From positions 36,145 to 100,144 of the forward strand of contig NZ_FBWL01000164.1 in NCBI RefSeq assembly GCF_001517425.1: DNA of 64,000 bases, given 5' to 3'. The first letter of the stretch is position 1, and each line of letters begins with the position of its first letter. This DNA comes from Clostridium sp. C105KSO13 (GTDB lineage: Bacteria > Bacillota > Clostridia > Lachnospirales > Lachnospiraceae). This document shows, piece after piece, positions 53,607 through 62,613 of the stretch. Both the position numbers and the translations under genes were made by a program. The notes under the pieces were generated by a model, which was not told where the DNA came from, ran no database searches, and worked only from the letters and a program-made list of their open reading frames with translations.

Positions 53607-54509
53607 ATGAAATTTTTCAACTCGAAGGAAAAAAACATAAGAAAAATTAGTCTTATACTGTTAGTAGCAATACTTGTCCTCTCCATCGGGGGATGCGGCA
53701 ACTCAGGAGATGGTGGAGGGTCTGGAAAAACCACACTCCAGAAGGCGCAGAAAAAAGGGGGTGTCACTATTGGGTTCGCCAACGAAAAGCCTTACGCCTA
53801 CCAAAATGCCGACGGAGAGCTGACCGGTGAAGCGGTTGAAGTCGCCCGTGCAGTTCTTAAAAATATGGGCATCGATGAAATGGAAGGAGTGTTGACTGAA
53901 TTTGGTTCTCTAATTCCCGGACTACAGGCAAAGCGGTTTGATATGGTTACTGCCGGCATGTTCATTACACCGGAGCGGGCAAAGGATGTAAGTTTTGCCA
54001 ATCCCGAATATAGCATAGGCGAAGCAATTGCAGTTAATAAGGCGAATCCTCTGGATCTGCACAGCTATGAAGATATCGCTGCCCATGAATCTGCCACAGT
54101 AGCCGTGCCGGGCGGAGCAATTGAATACGATTATCTGATTGCAGTCGGTGTTCCAAAGGACCGGATTATTACGGTTCCCGATATGCCTGCTGCATTGGCT
54201 GCCCTGGAAGCGGGACGGGTGGATGTCATCACCGCCACAGGCCCGTCTTTGCAAAATACACTGGATTCATCAAAAAATTCCGATTTTGAAAGGGTTACCG
54301 ATTTTGCACAGCCCACTGTAGATGGCGAAAGCGTGAGAGGCTATGGTGCTACAGCGTTTCGAAATGAAGATACGGATTTCGTTGAAGCGTTTAATAATGA
54401 ACTAAAAAAATTACAGGATTCAGGAGAATTACTCGAAATCATACAGGAATTTGGCTTTACGGAAGAAGAGCTGCCCGGAGATGTAACACTGGAAGAGGTG
54501 ATCAAGTGA
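53607..54509 (+). CDS. ehuB: ectoine/hydroxyectoine-binding lipoprotein EhuB-like
   Basis: This family 3 solute-binding lipoprotein has 300 residues (lipobox IGGC, Cys30). The sequence VTIGFANEKPYAYQNADGEL, EFGSLIPGLQAKRFDMVTAG, MFITPERAKDVSFANPEYSIGEA and VAVPGGAIEYDYLIAVGVP follows EhuB closely. From memory of the S. meliloti EhuB structure, ligand contacts Glu21, Phe24, Tyr60, Phe80 and Arg85 map here with one constant offset to E60, Y63, F99, F119 and R124: acidic and basic residues are conserved and every aromatic remains aromatic. AAGGGAG precedes ATG 53607. The gene lies behind a c-di-AMP riboswitch and starts the ehuBCDA operon. Confidence 0.85.
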   Translation: MKFFNSKEKNIRKISLILLVAILVLSIGGCGNSGDGGGSGKTTLQKAQKKGGVTIGFANEKPYAYQNADGELTGEAVEVARAVLKNMGIDEMEGVLTEFGSLIPGLQAKRFDMVTAGMFITPERAKDVSFANPEYSIGEAIAVNKANPLDLHSYEDIAAHESATVAVPGGAIEYDYLIAVGVPKDRIITVPDMPAALAALEAGRVDVITATGPSLQNTLDSSKNSDFERVTDFAQPTVDGESVRGYGATAFRNEDTDFVEAFNNELKKLQDSGELLEIIQEFGFTEEELPGDVTLEEVIK

Positions 54510-54540
54510 TGCATACATGGGAAGAAAGGGAGTGGAACGC

Positions 54541-55188
54541 TTGACCACATATGAAATATTTATCTCTCTGATCAAGGTCGGACTGAAGGTTACTTTACAA
54601 GTTACATTTCTTGCAGCCATACTGGCCCTGGTGCTGGGCTTTATATCCGGTCTTGCGCGAATGTCCAAATATAAAATAGTACGTTTCATTTCAGGTGTGT
54701 ATTTAGAAATATTCAGAGGGACGTCTCTTCTGGTTCAGCTCTTTTGGATTTATTTTGCACTCCCCATGATGGGAATAAGGCTTTCGGCGCTTACTGCAGG
54801 GGTCTTAGCTATAGGGCTGAATTACGGAGCATACTGTTCTGAGGTTGTACGAAGTGCCATACAAAATGTGCCTGTGGGGCAGACAGAAGCCTGCATTGCG
54901 CTGAATATGACGAAAACTCAGCGTATGGTAAAAGTCATCATACCCCAGGCATTTGTAATGATGCTCCCCAATTTAGGGAATCAGCTGATAGAGCTGCTAA
55001 AAAGTACATCCCTGGTTTCCATGATCACATTAACAGATTTAACTTACCAAGCCAATATTTTGAATGCCACCACATTTGAAACCACAAAGGTTTACACAAT
55101 GCTTCTGGTTATTTATTTTATAATTGGTATGCCATTATCCAAAGGGATGAAATTATTGGAAGCAAAAGTTTCAGAAGGGAGAGTGTAA
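54541..55188 (+). CDS. ehuC: ectoine/hydroxyectoine ABC transporter permease EhuC-like
   Basis: This polar amino-acid-type (HisMQ) permease has about 215 residues. It has the EAA-type loop AIQNVPVGQTEACIALNMTKTQRM and YLEIFRGTSLLVQLFWIYFALP, a family signature. I choose TTG 54541, 8 nt after AAGGGAG; ATG 54517 lacks a ribosome site. It pairs with the permease at 55190-55843, which it touches (1 nt gap). Confidence 0.82.
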   Translation: MTTYEIFISLIKVGLKVTLQVTFLAAILALVLGFISGLARMSKYKIVRFISGVYLEIFRGTSLLVQLFWIYFALPMMGIRLSALTAGVLAIGLNYGAYCSEVVRSAIQNVPVGQTEACIALNMTKTQRMVKVIIPQAFVMMLPNLGNQLIELLKSTSLVSMITLTDLTYQANILNATTFETTKVYTMLLVIYFIIGMPLSKGMKLLEAKVSEGRV

Positions 55189-55189
55189 T

Positions 55190-55843
55190 ATGTGGAACTG
55201 GGATTACGCTTTTTCTATACTCCCCTCAATTTTATCGGCTTTAAAAGTAACAATAAGTGCAACTTTTGTTGGATTTATACTGGCTTTGTTCCTAGGACTG
55301 ATTTTTTCAGTTCTGGCTCGATCAAAAGTTAAGATCATATCTCTGGCTGTGAGAGGAATCGTACAGTTTATAAGAAATACGCCGCTTCTGGTACAGCTGT
55401 ATTTTATTTTTTATGTATTCCCCAAAATCGGAATATCCTTAAAGCCTTTTACCGCTGGAATTCTGGGGTTGGGAATACACTACAGTACTTATTTGTCAGA
55501 GGTATTCAGGAGTGGAATAGAGGCCGTCCCCGCAGGACAGTGGGAAGTCGCAAAAGCTTTAAATTTCTCGCATATCCAGGCGTGGACGAAAATAATTTTA
55601 CCTCAGGTTATTCCACCCATCATCCCTGTTATCGGCAACTACCTGATTACCATGTTTAAGGAAACGCCCTTATTATCTGCTATAACTCTTGTCGAAATAC
55701 TGCAGACAGCTAAGATACTCGGGGCCGGCTCTTTCAGGTATCTGGAAGGCTTTACTATTGTTGGAATTATATTTTTCCTGTTAAGCTATCCATCATCACA
55801 GCTAATCAAAAAACTGGAAGTACGCCTGGGAGACAGAAATTGA
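55190..55843 (+). CDS. ehuD: ectoine/hydroxyectoine ABC transporter permease EhuD-like
   Basis: This is the second HisMQ-family permease, 217 residues. The signature IRNTPLLVQLYFIFYVFPKIG and the loop GIEAVPAGQWEVAKALNFS are visible, and about five helices are predicted. GAAGGGAGAG precedes ATG 55190. Together with EhuC it forms the heteromeric channel of the importer. Confidence 0.85.
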   Translation: MWNWDYAFSILPSILSALKVTISATFVGFILALFLGLIFSVLARSKVKIISLAVRGIVQFIRNTPLLVQLYFIFYVFPKIGISLKPFTAGILGLGIHYSTYLSEVFRSGIEAVPAGQWEVAKALNFSHIQAWTKIILPQVIPPIIPVIGNYLITMFKETPLLSAITLVEILQTAKILGAGSFRYLEGFTIVGIIFFLLSYPSSQLIKKLEVRLGDRN

Positions 55844-55865
55844 TTCGTACAGAAAGGAGCGTATT

Positions 55866-56633
55866 ATGACACCAATTGTAAGTTATCAAAATGTCACGAA
55901 AACTTATGGAGATCTGGAAGTTTTAAAAGATATAGATTTTAATATTTATCCTGGAGAGAAAGTAGCTCTTATAGGCCCTAGCGGCTCGGGAAAAACCACT
56001 TTGGCACGTTTGTTAATGACACTAGAAGAACCTGATTCCGGAATTATAGAAGTAGAAAACCAGAATTTATGGCAGGAAGAAGTTAATGGGGAACTTGTGA
56101 AGGCAAAGGAAAAGCACCTTCGAGAAATACGGAAAAGTATAGGTATGGTCTTCCAGCATTTTTATCTGTTTCCTCATATGAACGTTTTAAAAAATGTCAT
56201 GGAAGCTCCTATTACAGTTTTGGGGCTTTCAAAGAAAAAGGCTAAACAACAGGCGGAAGAAATGCTGGAAAAGGTCGGATTATCGGATAAGTTGGATGTT
56301 TATCCGGCGCAGCTGTCAGGGGGGCAGAAACAGAGAGTTGCCATAGCCAGAGCACTGGTTATGAAACCCAATATCATGTTGTTTGATGAGCCCACCTCTG
56401 CATTGGATCCCGAATTGGTAGGTGAAGTTCTGGATGTGATTAAGGAAATCGCCTCTGGAAGCGACATGACCATGCTGCTAATTACCCATGAAATGGACTT
56501 TGCGAGGGAAATTGCAGACAGAATAGCATTCTTTAATGAGGGCGTTATCGCAGAACAAGGCGAACCGGAGGAATTGTTTAACAACCCACAGACGCCAAGA
56601 CTTCAGTCATTTTTATCAAGATTTAATTCATAA
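55866..56633 (+). CDS. ehuA: ectoine/hydroxyectoine ABC transporter ATPase EhuA-like
   Basis: This 255-residue ATPase of the polar amino acid family has Walker A GPSGSGKTT, Q-loop VFQHFYLFPHMNVLKN, signature LSGGQKQRVAIARAL, Walker B IMLFDEPTSALDP and the H-loop LLITHEMDFA. It energises EhuCD. AAAGGAG precedes ATG 55866. An ATPase gene present here contrasts with the two CUT1 operons of this window, which lack one. Confidence 0.9.
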   Translation: MTPIVSYQNVTKTYGDLEVLKDIDFNIYPGEKVALIGPSGSGKTTLARLLMTLEEPDSGIIEVENQNLWQEEVNGELVKAKEKHLREIRKSIGMVFQHFYLFPHMNVLKNVMEAPITVLGLSKKKAKQQAEEMLEKVGLSDKLDVYPAQLSGGQKQRVAIARALVMKPNIMLFDEPTSALDPELVGEVLDVIKEIASGSDMTMLLITHEMDFAREIADRIAFFNEGVIAEQGEPEELFNNPQTPRLQSFLSRFNS

Positions 56634-56639
56634 TGCAAT

Positions 56640-56683
56640 AAAGAAAAGAGGATGGTTGAATCAACCGATGCTCTTTTCTTTAT
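56640..56683. terminator. bidirectional terminator between ehuA and the LacI paralogue
   Basis: AAAGAAAAGAG pairs with CTCTTTTCTTT, with an inner GGTTGA/TCAACC stem. It ends ehuA on the plus strand and overlaps the stop of the convergent regulator. Confidence 0.85.
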
Positions 56684-57678
56684 ATCTCCCGCACGCTTCC
56701 CCGCTCCACGAAGTCAGTACAGACCTGTATTTTCATTTTTATCTTTTCCGGCTCCTCCATGGCCAGTGCCAGCTGACGCACCGCCATCTCTCCCATTTCC
56801 TGCTTATATACGTTGATCGTTGTCAAGGGCGGATCTGAAATTGCTCCGAAGCTTATATTATCGAACCCCACAATGGATACATCCCCGGGAATATCATACC
56901 CATACTCTTTTAGCGCCCGCATTGCTCCTATGGCAATGGTATCATTATCAGCAAAATAAGCTGTGGGAAGGCCCGGAGCTTTATCCAGATATTGTTTCAT
57001 TCCTTCATACGCCGTCTCAATCCTGGTCCCAACAGTAGCGATATATTCAGGTTTTAGGGATATTCCTTCTCTGGACAGCACCCTCTGAAGTCCGATTTCC
57101 CGGTACTTGAAAGCCTGTATTCTAAAATCCCCCTGAATATACCCTATATCCCGGTGTCCTTTATGCAGCAAATACTCGGCTGCCTTCACCGCAGAATCTG
57201 TATTGCTTATCAAAACACTGTTAAAGAAATATCTGTCACTCCACCCATCCAGCAGTATCACTTTATTCTGAGCACGAAGAAACGGTTCAAAATCTTCTTC
57301 CATCATCTCCGTTCCCAGAAGAACCACTGCGCTCTCTGAGTCCGTCATAATTTCTTCTATTCGATCTCCATACCCCGGGTCGCTGATATCCACACGGCAA
57401 AACACAGTTTCATATCCCATTTCCTTCGCCTGATGCTCCACACCCTCTATCACCGCTGGATGAAAAAGACTGTCATCTATAATCAACCCGTTTCTTCTGA
57501 AAATGACAAAACAGATTTTCTTAATCTTATCATCCGTTCGATATCCCAGCTCTTCCGCCGTCTTTAGGATTTTCTTTGAAGTTTCACGGTTTACCCCTTT
57601 CTTGTGATTCAGTGCATTAGAAACCGTGGCAGGGGAGAAACCTGTGAGTTCACTGATTTTCTTTATACTTACCTTCAT
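56680..57678 (-). CDS. LacI-family regulator, paralogue
   Basis: This 332-residue regulator is highly similar to the one at 51731-52786: HTH IKKISELTGFSPATVSNALNHKKGVNRET, effector domain FFADNDT-like AYFADNDTIAIGAMRALKE and VSIVGFDNISFGAISDPPLTT. It is divergent from the CoA-disulfide-reductase fusion gene and is likely its regulator. Start ATG 57678 is preceded only by a weak GGATGAG. The HTH recognition helices are nearly the same in both paralogues, so cross-binding is possible. Confidence 0.92.
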   Translation of the reverse strand: MKVSIKKISELTGFSPATVSNALNHKKGVNRETSKKILKTAEELGYRTDDKIKKICFVIFRRNGLIIDDSLFHPAVIEGVEHQAKEMGYETVFCRVDISDPGYGDRIEEIMTDSESAVVLLGTEMMEEDFEPFLRAQNKVILLDGWSDRYFFNSVLISNTDSAVKAAEYLLHKGHRDIGYIQGDFRIQAFKYREIGLQRVLSREGISLKPEYIATVGTRIETAYEGMKQYLDKAPGLPTAYFADNDTIAIGAMRALKEYGYDIPGDVSIVGFDNISFGAISDPPLTTINVYKQEMGEMAVRQLALAMEEPEKIKMKIQVCTDFVERGSVREI

Positions 57679-57732
57679 AACGATTGCTCATCCTTTAGCA
57701 TAAAAGTTCCCTTTCTGTCTGGAGATTAGGCT

Positions 57733-57761
57733 TTGACTTGATGTGACTTATTATATTATAT
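57733..57761 (+). promoter_or_regulatory. promoter of the CoADR fusion gene with ATGTGACT repeats
   Basis: TTGACT (57733-57738), 17-nt spacer, TTATAT (57756-57761). The spacer contains ATGTGACTTA (57741-57750) and a second ATGTGACTAA lies at 57793-57802, where GTGACTAAATCAC is an inverted repeat. These are candidate operators. Confidence 0.5.
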
Positions 57762-57884
57762 CTCAGCCACTATCAAAAGGAAAGGTAAATTTATGTGACT
57801 AAATCACTGAATTTCCCCTCCGTCTTCTGTAGAGTGAAGTACATAAATCAAAATCCGTAATTTTACAAAATGGAGGGTATAGTG

Positions 57885-60377
57885 ATGTCAAAAACGGTAA
57901 TCATCGGCGGCGTGGCGGGAGGCGCGACTGCTGCTGCGAGATTGAGAAGAAAAGACGAGTCTATGGAAATTATCATGTTTGAAAGAGGAGAGTATATTTC
58001 TTATGCCAACTGCGGCCTCCCCTATTATATCGGAGATGTAATTAAGAGCCGGGATGCGCTGCTTTTGCAGACACCTGCAGCTATGAAAGCAAAATTTAAC
58101 ATAGATGTCCGTACTTCCTCTGAAGTACAAAAGATTAACAGAAACGAGCAGACCCTTAGGGTACAAAATCTAAAAACTGGAGAGGAATATGAAGAAACTT
58201 ATGACACTTTAATTATAGCCACCGGTTCTTCACCACTGAAACCACCTATTCCGGGAATTAAAGGCAGTCATATTTACACCCTGTGGACAATTCCTGACAC
58301 AGATGCTATTAAAGAAGTAGTATCAAAGGAATCGCCCAAAAGAGCTGCTGTTATAGGCGGGGGATTTATCGGACTTGAGATGGCAGAGAACCTTCGAAAA
58401 GCAGGTATCGATGTGACCATTATAGAAATGCTGGATCAAGTCATGGCACCCGTAGATTATGAGATGGCACAGCTGCTCCATGAAAATATTAGAGCGAACC
58501 AAGTGGAACTGATTTTAAAAGACGGTGTAGACTCTTTCCAGGAAGTTGATAATCATACAGTCATACATCTTAAGAGCGGTAAAATGGTTACTGCAGATAT
58601 GGTACTTCTCTCCATTGGAGTACGTCCCAACAGTTCACTAGCCAAAGAAGCCGGCTTAGAGTTAAATGCCAGAGGCGGGATTGTGGTAGATGAGTTTTTA
58701 AGAACCTCGGACGAACATATTTATGCTGTGGGCGATGTAATTGAGGTAAATCACTCTATTTCGTGTGACAAAACAATGATTCCCCTGGCAGGGCCGGCCA
58801 ATAAGCAGGGACGCATCTGTGCTGATAATATAACCGGTAATCAGGTTCCGTATAAGGGTACAATGGGAACCTCTGTAGCCCAGGTATTTGATTTAACCGC
58901 AGCCGCTGTAGGGTTGAATGAAAAAGCACTTAAGGCTGCCGGAAAACAAAAAGGCCGGGATTACGAAACCGTGCTTATTAACCAAAAATCCCACGCCGGT
59001 TACTATCCAGGCGCCGCCCCCATTACCTTAAAGCTAATTTTCGACCGTGGCGGCAGTATATATGGCGCACAGATTATCGGTCAGGATGGGGTGGATAAGC
59101 GGATAGACACCATAGCCGTCACAATGCGACTGAAAGGCACCGTCAATGATCTGGCGGAATTAGAGCTTGCTTATGCGCCACCTTATTCCTCCGCTAAAGA
59201 TCCGGTAAATATGCTGGGCTTCACTGCACAAAATGTACTGGAAGGATTAGTGTCATTTATAGAATACAATGAAATGGATTCTATGATAGCGGATCAGAGT
59301 AAAAAAGATACTTATACAATCCTGGATGTCACAGAGGAAGTAGAGCGAATGGTATTCTCCATCCCCGGATCTGTCCATATTCCTCTCGGGAAACTACGCA
59401 GCCACCTGGGAGAACTTGACAAAAGCTGTCTCATCATCCCCTACTGTTCCATAGGTGTCCGTTCCTATAATGCGGCCCGTATACTTATGCAAAATGGTTT
59501 CACTCAGGTGAAAGTGCTTTCAGCCGGAACATCATTTTATAAATCCATGCACAATGACAGTACTTCCGAAAACGAGAAAAAAACACCTAACCAAGGTGAC
59601 CTGGAGGGTGTCCCGCCATGTGACTGTAAAGAGATAAAAATCATAGACTGCTGCGGTTTGCAGTGCCCCGGTCCGATTATGAAAGTACACGAGGAACTCT
59701 CTTCATTAAAACAAGACCAGATATTGCAGGTATCGGCAACAGATATGGGATTTACGAGAGATATCGAGGCCTGGTGCAGAAGAACCGGAAATATTCTCCT
59801 AAAAACAGAGAAAAAAGGCCGCGAGAACATTGTTTACATTAAAAAAGAGGCGGATTCCTGCGAATGTAATGTACCCCAAGCAGAGTCCACTCTTACCGCC
59901 TCATTTCCTCAGGGAAAAACTTTAATTGTATTCAGCGGAGATTTAGACAAAGTTCTCGCTTCCTTCATTATTGCCAACGGAGCCGCCGCTATGGGGCGTC
60001 CGGTCACAATGTTTTTTACCTTCTGGGGGCTGAATGCACTCCGGAAGAAATCAAAACAGCATGTTTCCAAAACATTTGTTGAAAAAATGTTTGGGTTCAT
60101 GATGCCAAGGGGCGTAAGTAAATTGAAGCTATCTAAAATGAATATAGGTGGCATGGGTACAAAAATGATGAAAAAGATCATGAGGGATAAGAACGTAAGT
60201 TCCCTGGAAGAATTAATGAAAAAAGCCATGGCGAGCGGCATAAAACTGGTTGCATGTACCATGTCCATGGAGGTTATGGGTATTAAAAAAGAAGAACTCA
60301 TCGACGGCGTAGAGTTCGCCGGGGTGATTTCCTATCTCGGAAATGCAGAGGAAGCAAATGTAAATCTTTTTGTATAA
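57885..60377 (+). CDS. CoA-disulfide reductase / rhodanese / TusA / DsrE-like fusion protein
   Basis: This 830-residue protein has four modules. Residues 1-450 form a pyridine-nucleotide-disulfide oxidoreductase: FAD motif VIIGGVAGGATAAARL, redox Cys43 in ISYANCGLPYY as in CoA-disulfide reductases, NAD motif VIGGGFIGLEMAE. Residues about 460-560 form a rhodanese domain with C521 in IPYCSIGVRSYNAAR. Residues about 585-655 form a TusA/SirA domain with C594 in CGLQCPGPIM. Residues 680-830 form a DsrE-like domain (FIIANGAAAMGRPVTMFFTF). It likely reduces CoA or polysulfide disulfides and relays persulfide sulfur. ATG 57885 is chosen over the upstream ATG because that one overlaps GGAGGG. A decayed homologue lies at 40850-41441. 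Confidence 0.9.
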   Translation: MSKTVIIGGVAGGATAAARLRRKDESMEIIMFERGEYISYANCGLPYYIGDVIKSRDALLLQTPAAMKAKFNIDVRTSSEVQKINRNEQTLRVQNLKTGEEYEETYDTLIIATGSSPLKPPIPGIKGSHIYTLWTIPDTDAIKEVVSKESPKRAAVIGGGFIGLEMAENLRKAGIDVTIIEMLDQVMAPVDYEMAQLLHENIRANQVELILKDGVDSFQEVDNHTVIHLKSGKMVTADMVLLSIGVRPNSSLAKEAGLELNARGGIVVDEFLRTSDEHIYAVGDVIEVNHSISCDKTMIPLAGPANKQGRICADNITGNQVPYKGTMGTSVAQVFDLTAAAVGLNEKALKAAGKQKGRDYETVLINQKSHAGYYPGAAPITLKLIFDRGGSIYGAQIIGQDGVDKRIDTIAVTMRLKGTVNDLAELELAYAPPYSSAKDPVNMLGFTAQNVLEGLVSFIEYNEMDSMIADQSKKDTYTILDVTEEVERMVFSIPGSVHIPLGKLRSHLGELDKSCLIIPYCSIGVRSYNAARILMQNGFTQVKVLSAGTSFYKSMHNDSTSENEKKTPNQGDLEGVPPCDCKEIKIIDCCGLQCPGPIMKVHEELSSLKQDQILQVSATDMGFTRDIEAWCRRTGNILLKTEKKGRENIVYIKKEADSCECNVPQAESTLTASFPQGKTLIVFSGDLDKVLASFIIANGAAAMGRPVTMFFTFWGLNALRKKSKQHVSKTFVEKMFGFMMPRGVSKLKLSKMNIGGMGTKMMKKIMRDKNVSSLEELMKKAMASGIKLVACTMSMEVMGIKKEELIDGVEFAGVISYLGNAEEANVNLFV

Positions 60378-60483
60378 AAGCAGTATACACTTCTTTATTG
60401 TGTTACAAACTGAATGAATTTCTTTCCGTAGCATGGTAATCTGTTAATTAGTCAGGGAAGCCATATATAACAAGAGAAGACGC

Positions 60484-60512
60484 AAGGACAAAAAAGTCCT
60501 TCATATTATTTT
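60484..60512 (+). terminator. terminator after the CoADR fusion gene
   Basis: AAGGAC (60484-60489) pairs with GTCCTT (60496-60501), with an A-rich loop and a T-rich tail. The tail runs into the 3' end of the convergent transporter gene. Confidence 0.55.
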
Positions 60513-61069
60513 AACAGATAACAGACCCCGCCAATTACACCACTCCCCATCATAATGAAGATAGGATTCAATTTGAACTTTCTAAGCAGTAAAAGCCCTG
60601 CTGCAAATAAAGCTACAGCAATAAGATCAGTAGAAGATATATTTCCTGTAAATCCCTCTGTTCCCCAGAATGACAGCACAAGAATGGACAGTCCCGCTGA
60701 AAGGATTAGAGCAACCACAGTGGGGCGCAGTCCTGCGAGCATACCCTTAATGAATAGCATATTACTGTATTTATTGTACAGCCATGCCAATACTGACACA
60801 ATGACACAGGAGGGCAGGAAACACCCTAAAGTGGAGACTAAAGCGCCTCCCACACCTGCAATTCGCGTTCCCACGAAGGTTGCAGAATTGATTGCAATGG
60901 GCCCCGGCGTCATTTCCGAAATGGTGATAAGATCTGTGAATTCAGTAAGCGAAAGCCAACCATGTAAATCGACCACCTGGTTTTGTATCAACGGCATGGC
61001 CGCCATACCACCGCCAAAACTGAACATACCAATCTGTAGGAAGCTCCAAAATAGTTGTAAGTAAATCAT
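60506..61069 (-). CDS. chromate transporter family protein, second half
   Basis: This is a CHR-family membrane protein of 187 residues with about five helices: FGGGMAAMPLIQNQVVD, then LTEFTDLITISEMTPGPIAINSATFVG, the family signature. It acts with the first half at 61073-61645; short CHR proteins work as pairs. Chromate, sulfate or another anion may be moved, in or out. It lies next to the sulfur-relay fusion gene, convergently. Confidence 0.9.
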   Translation of the reverse strand: MIYLQLFWSFLQIGMFSFGGGMAAMPLIQNQVVDLHGWLSLTEFTDLITISEMTPGPIAINSATFVGTRIAGVGGALVSTLGCFLPSCVIVSVLAWLYNKYSNMLFIKGMLAGLRPTVVALILSAGLSILVLSFWGTEGFTGNISSTDLIAVALFAAGLLLLRKFKLNPIFIMMGSGVIGGVCYLLK

Positions 61070-61072
61070 GTT

Positions 61073-61645
61073 CTATATATGCTCCTTTCCAGTGTGCTTG
61101 TCACACATGCTGACCAGTATGCCCAGAGCACCGCAAAACAAAATGATGTAAATGATATTGATATGAAAGAAATAGTAAACGCAAAACGCTCCGGTCATGA
61201 TGACAATAGGCAGCCATTTTTTTGTCTTAATTATCTTTCCACTCATTGTGATTACTACATCAAAGATTACTGCTGACACGCCGGCCATCATGCCTTTGAG
61301 TACGGCACTCACAACTTGATTATCTCGAAAGGCCGTATAGAATAATGAGAGAACAGAGAGTATAATAAACGGCGGCAGTACTGTTCCAAGGATAGCTATT
61401 AGTGCCCCGGAGAAGCCCATGAGCCGCCAACCTACTAATATGGATGCGTTGACCGCCATCGCTCCCGGGGAAGATTGTGCAATTGCCGCCATATTCAGCA
61501 TTTCTTCTTCCGTCAGCCATCCTAATTCATCTACAAATCTTTTCTTCATCAGTGGTATAATGACATATCCGCCGCCAAAGGTGAAAGCACTCAAAAAGAA
61601 AGTAGACCTGAATAGCTGTAAATAATTCTTCAAATTTTTATCCAT
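61073..61645 (-). CDS. chromate transporter family protein, first half
   Basis: This 190-residue CHR protein pairs with the one at 60506-61069. It has FGGGYVIIPLMKKRFVDELGWLTEEEM and AIAQSSPGAMAVNASILVGW, the signature in the first-half type. The two genes are 3 nt apart and translationally linked. GGGAGG precedes ATG 61645. Confidence 0.9.
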   Translation of the reverse strand: MDKNLKNYLQLFRSTFFLSAFTFGGGYVIIPLMKKRFVDELGWLTEEEMLNMAAIAQSSPGAMAVNASILVGWRLMGFSGALIAILGTVLPPFIILSVLSLFYTAFRDNQVVSAVLKGMMAGVSAVIFDVVITMSGKIIKTKKWLPIVIMTGAFCVYYFFHINIIYIILFCGALGILVSMCDKHTGKEHI

Positions 61646-61733
61646 AAAAAATACCTCCCTACAATCTACATTATAAGCATTTTTTAGAATAATATATGAC
61701 CATCCGGTACTTAAAAATCTTTGTTACGGTATG

Positions 61734-61771
61734 AGATATGCCTGCCCCATTACCGCGGGGCAGGCATATCT
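61734..61771. terminator. strong hairpin behind larE
   Basis: AGATATGCCTGCCCC and GGGGCAGGCATATCT pair perfectly over 15 bp with an 8-nt loop. On the minus strand it follows the larE stop by 8 nt. The T tract is poor on both strands, but the stem is the strongest in the region. Confidence 0.7.
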
Positions 61772-61779
61772 TAATTTAT

Positions 61780-62592
61780 TTATAATGTCTCGTTCATACT
61801 TCCGGTGCGGTATCCTGTCAAATCCATCGCAACATAAGTAAATCCATATTCCTTAAAGGATTTCACGATATTTTCACGAGTCTTTTCCTCTATCAGTTTT
61901 GTGAATTCTTCGGGCAGGACTTCGATTCTTGCAATTGTTCCATGGATTCTTACTCTGACCTGATGAAAGTCCAGGTCCAAGAGAAGCTGCTCTGCTTTAT
62001 CCACCATTGACAGTTTTTCTTCCGAAATAGTCTCTCCATACACAAATCTTGAAGAAAGGCATGCAAAGGACTGTTTATCCCACGTTGGCAATTCCATATC
62101 CTTTGACAATGCTCTAATGTCATCCTTAGACAAATTGCATGTACGAAGCGGACTTTTAACTCCCAGCTCTGCCACCGCCTGGAGGCCCGGACGGTAATCT
62201 CCGTTGTCATCCAGGTTAGATCCTTCTACAATTGCGTCAATATTGTTCTGTCTGGCGATATCCCATATCTTCTCAAATAACTCTTTTTTACACAAATAGC
62301 ACCGGTTTTTTGGATTTTTCCGGAACCCATCAATTTCCAGTTCCTCAGACTCCACAACGATATGTCTAATTCCCTCACTTTTGCAAAATGTCTTTGCCTC
62401 GTCCAGCTCACGTTTTGGGAATGAACAGGACTTCGCCGTTATTGCAATGCACTTTTCTCCAAGCTCATCATGGGCTGTCTTCAGTAAAAATGTAGAATCA
62501 ACTCCGCCGGAAAATGCAACTGCCACACTGCCCAGACTTTTTAGATATTCTTTTGTATCTTTCAATTTTTTGTTCTGTTCTTTGCTTGCCAT
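61780..62592 (-). CDS. larE: pyridinium-3,5-biscarboxylate mononucleotide sulfurtransferase LarE
   Basis: LarE inserts sulfur into the precursor of the nickel-pincer nucleotide cofactor. The 270-residue protein has the PP-loop AVAFSGGVDSTFLLK near residue 23. The sequence NRCYLCKKELFEK holds two Cys, and SRFVYGETIS carries the third Cys region (FACLSSRF). Three Cys in these places fit the iron-sulfur, catalytic type of LarE rather than the sacrificial one, but this is an inference. It follows larC. Confidence 0.9.
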   Translation of the reverse strand: MASKEQNKKLKDTKEYLKSLGSVAVAFSGGVDSTFLLKTAHDELGEKCIAITAKSCSFPKRELDEAKTFCKSEGIRHIVVESEELEIDGFRKNPKNRCYLCKKELFEKIWDIARQNNIDAIVEGSNLDDNGDYRPGLQAVAELGVKSPLRTCNLSKDDIRALSKDMELPTWDKQSFACLSSRFVYGETISEEKLSMVDKAEQLLLDLDFHQVRVRIHGTIARIEVLPEEFTKLIEEKTRENIVKSFKEYGFTYVAMDLTGYRTGSMNETL

Positions 62593-62613
62593 AAATATAA
62601 CCCTCCATTAAAA

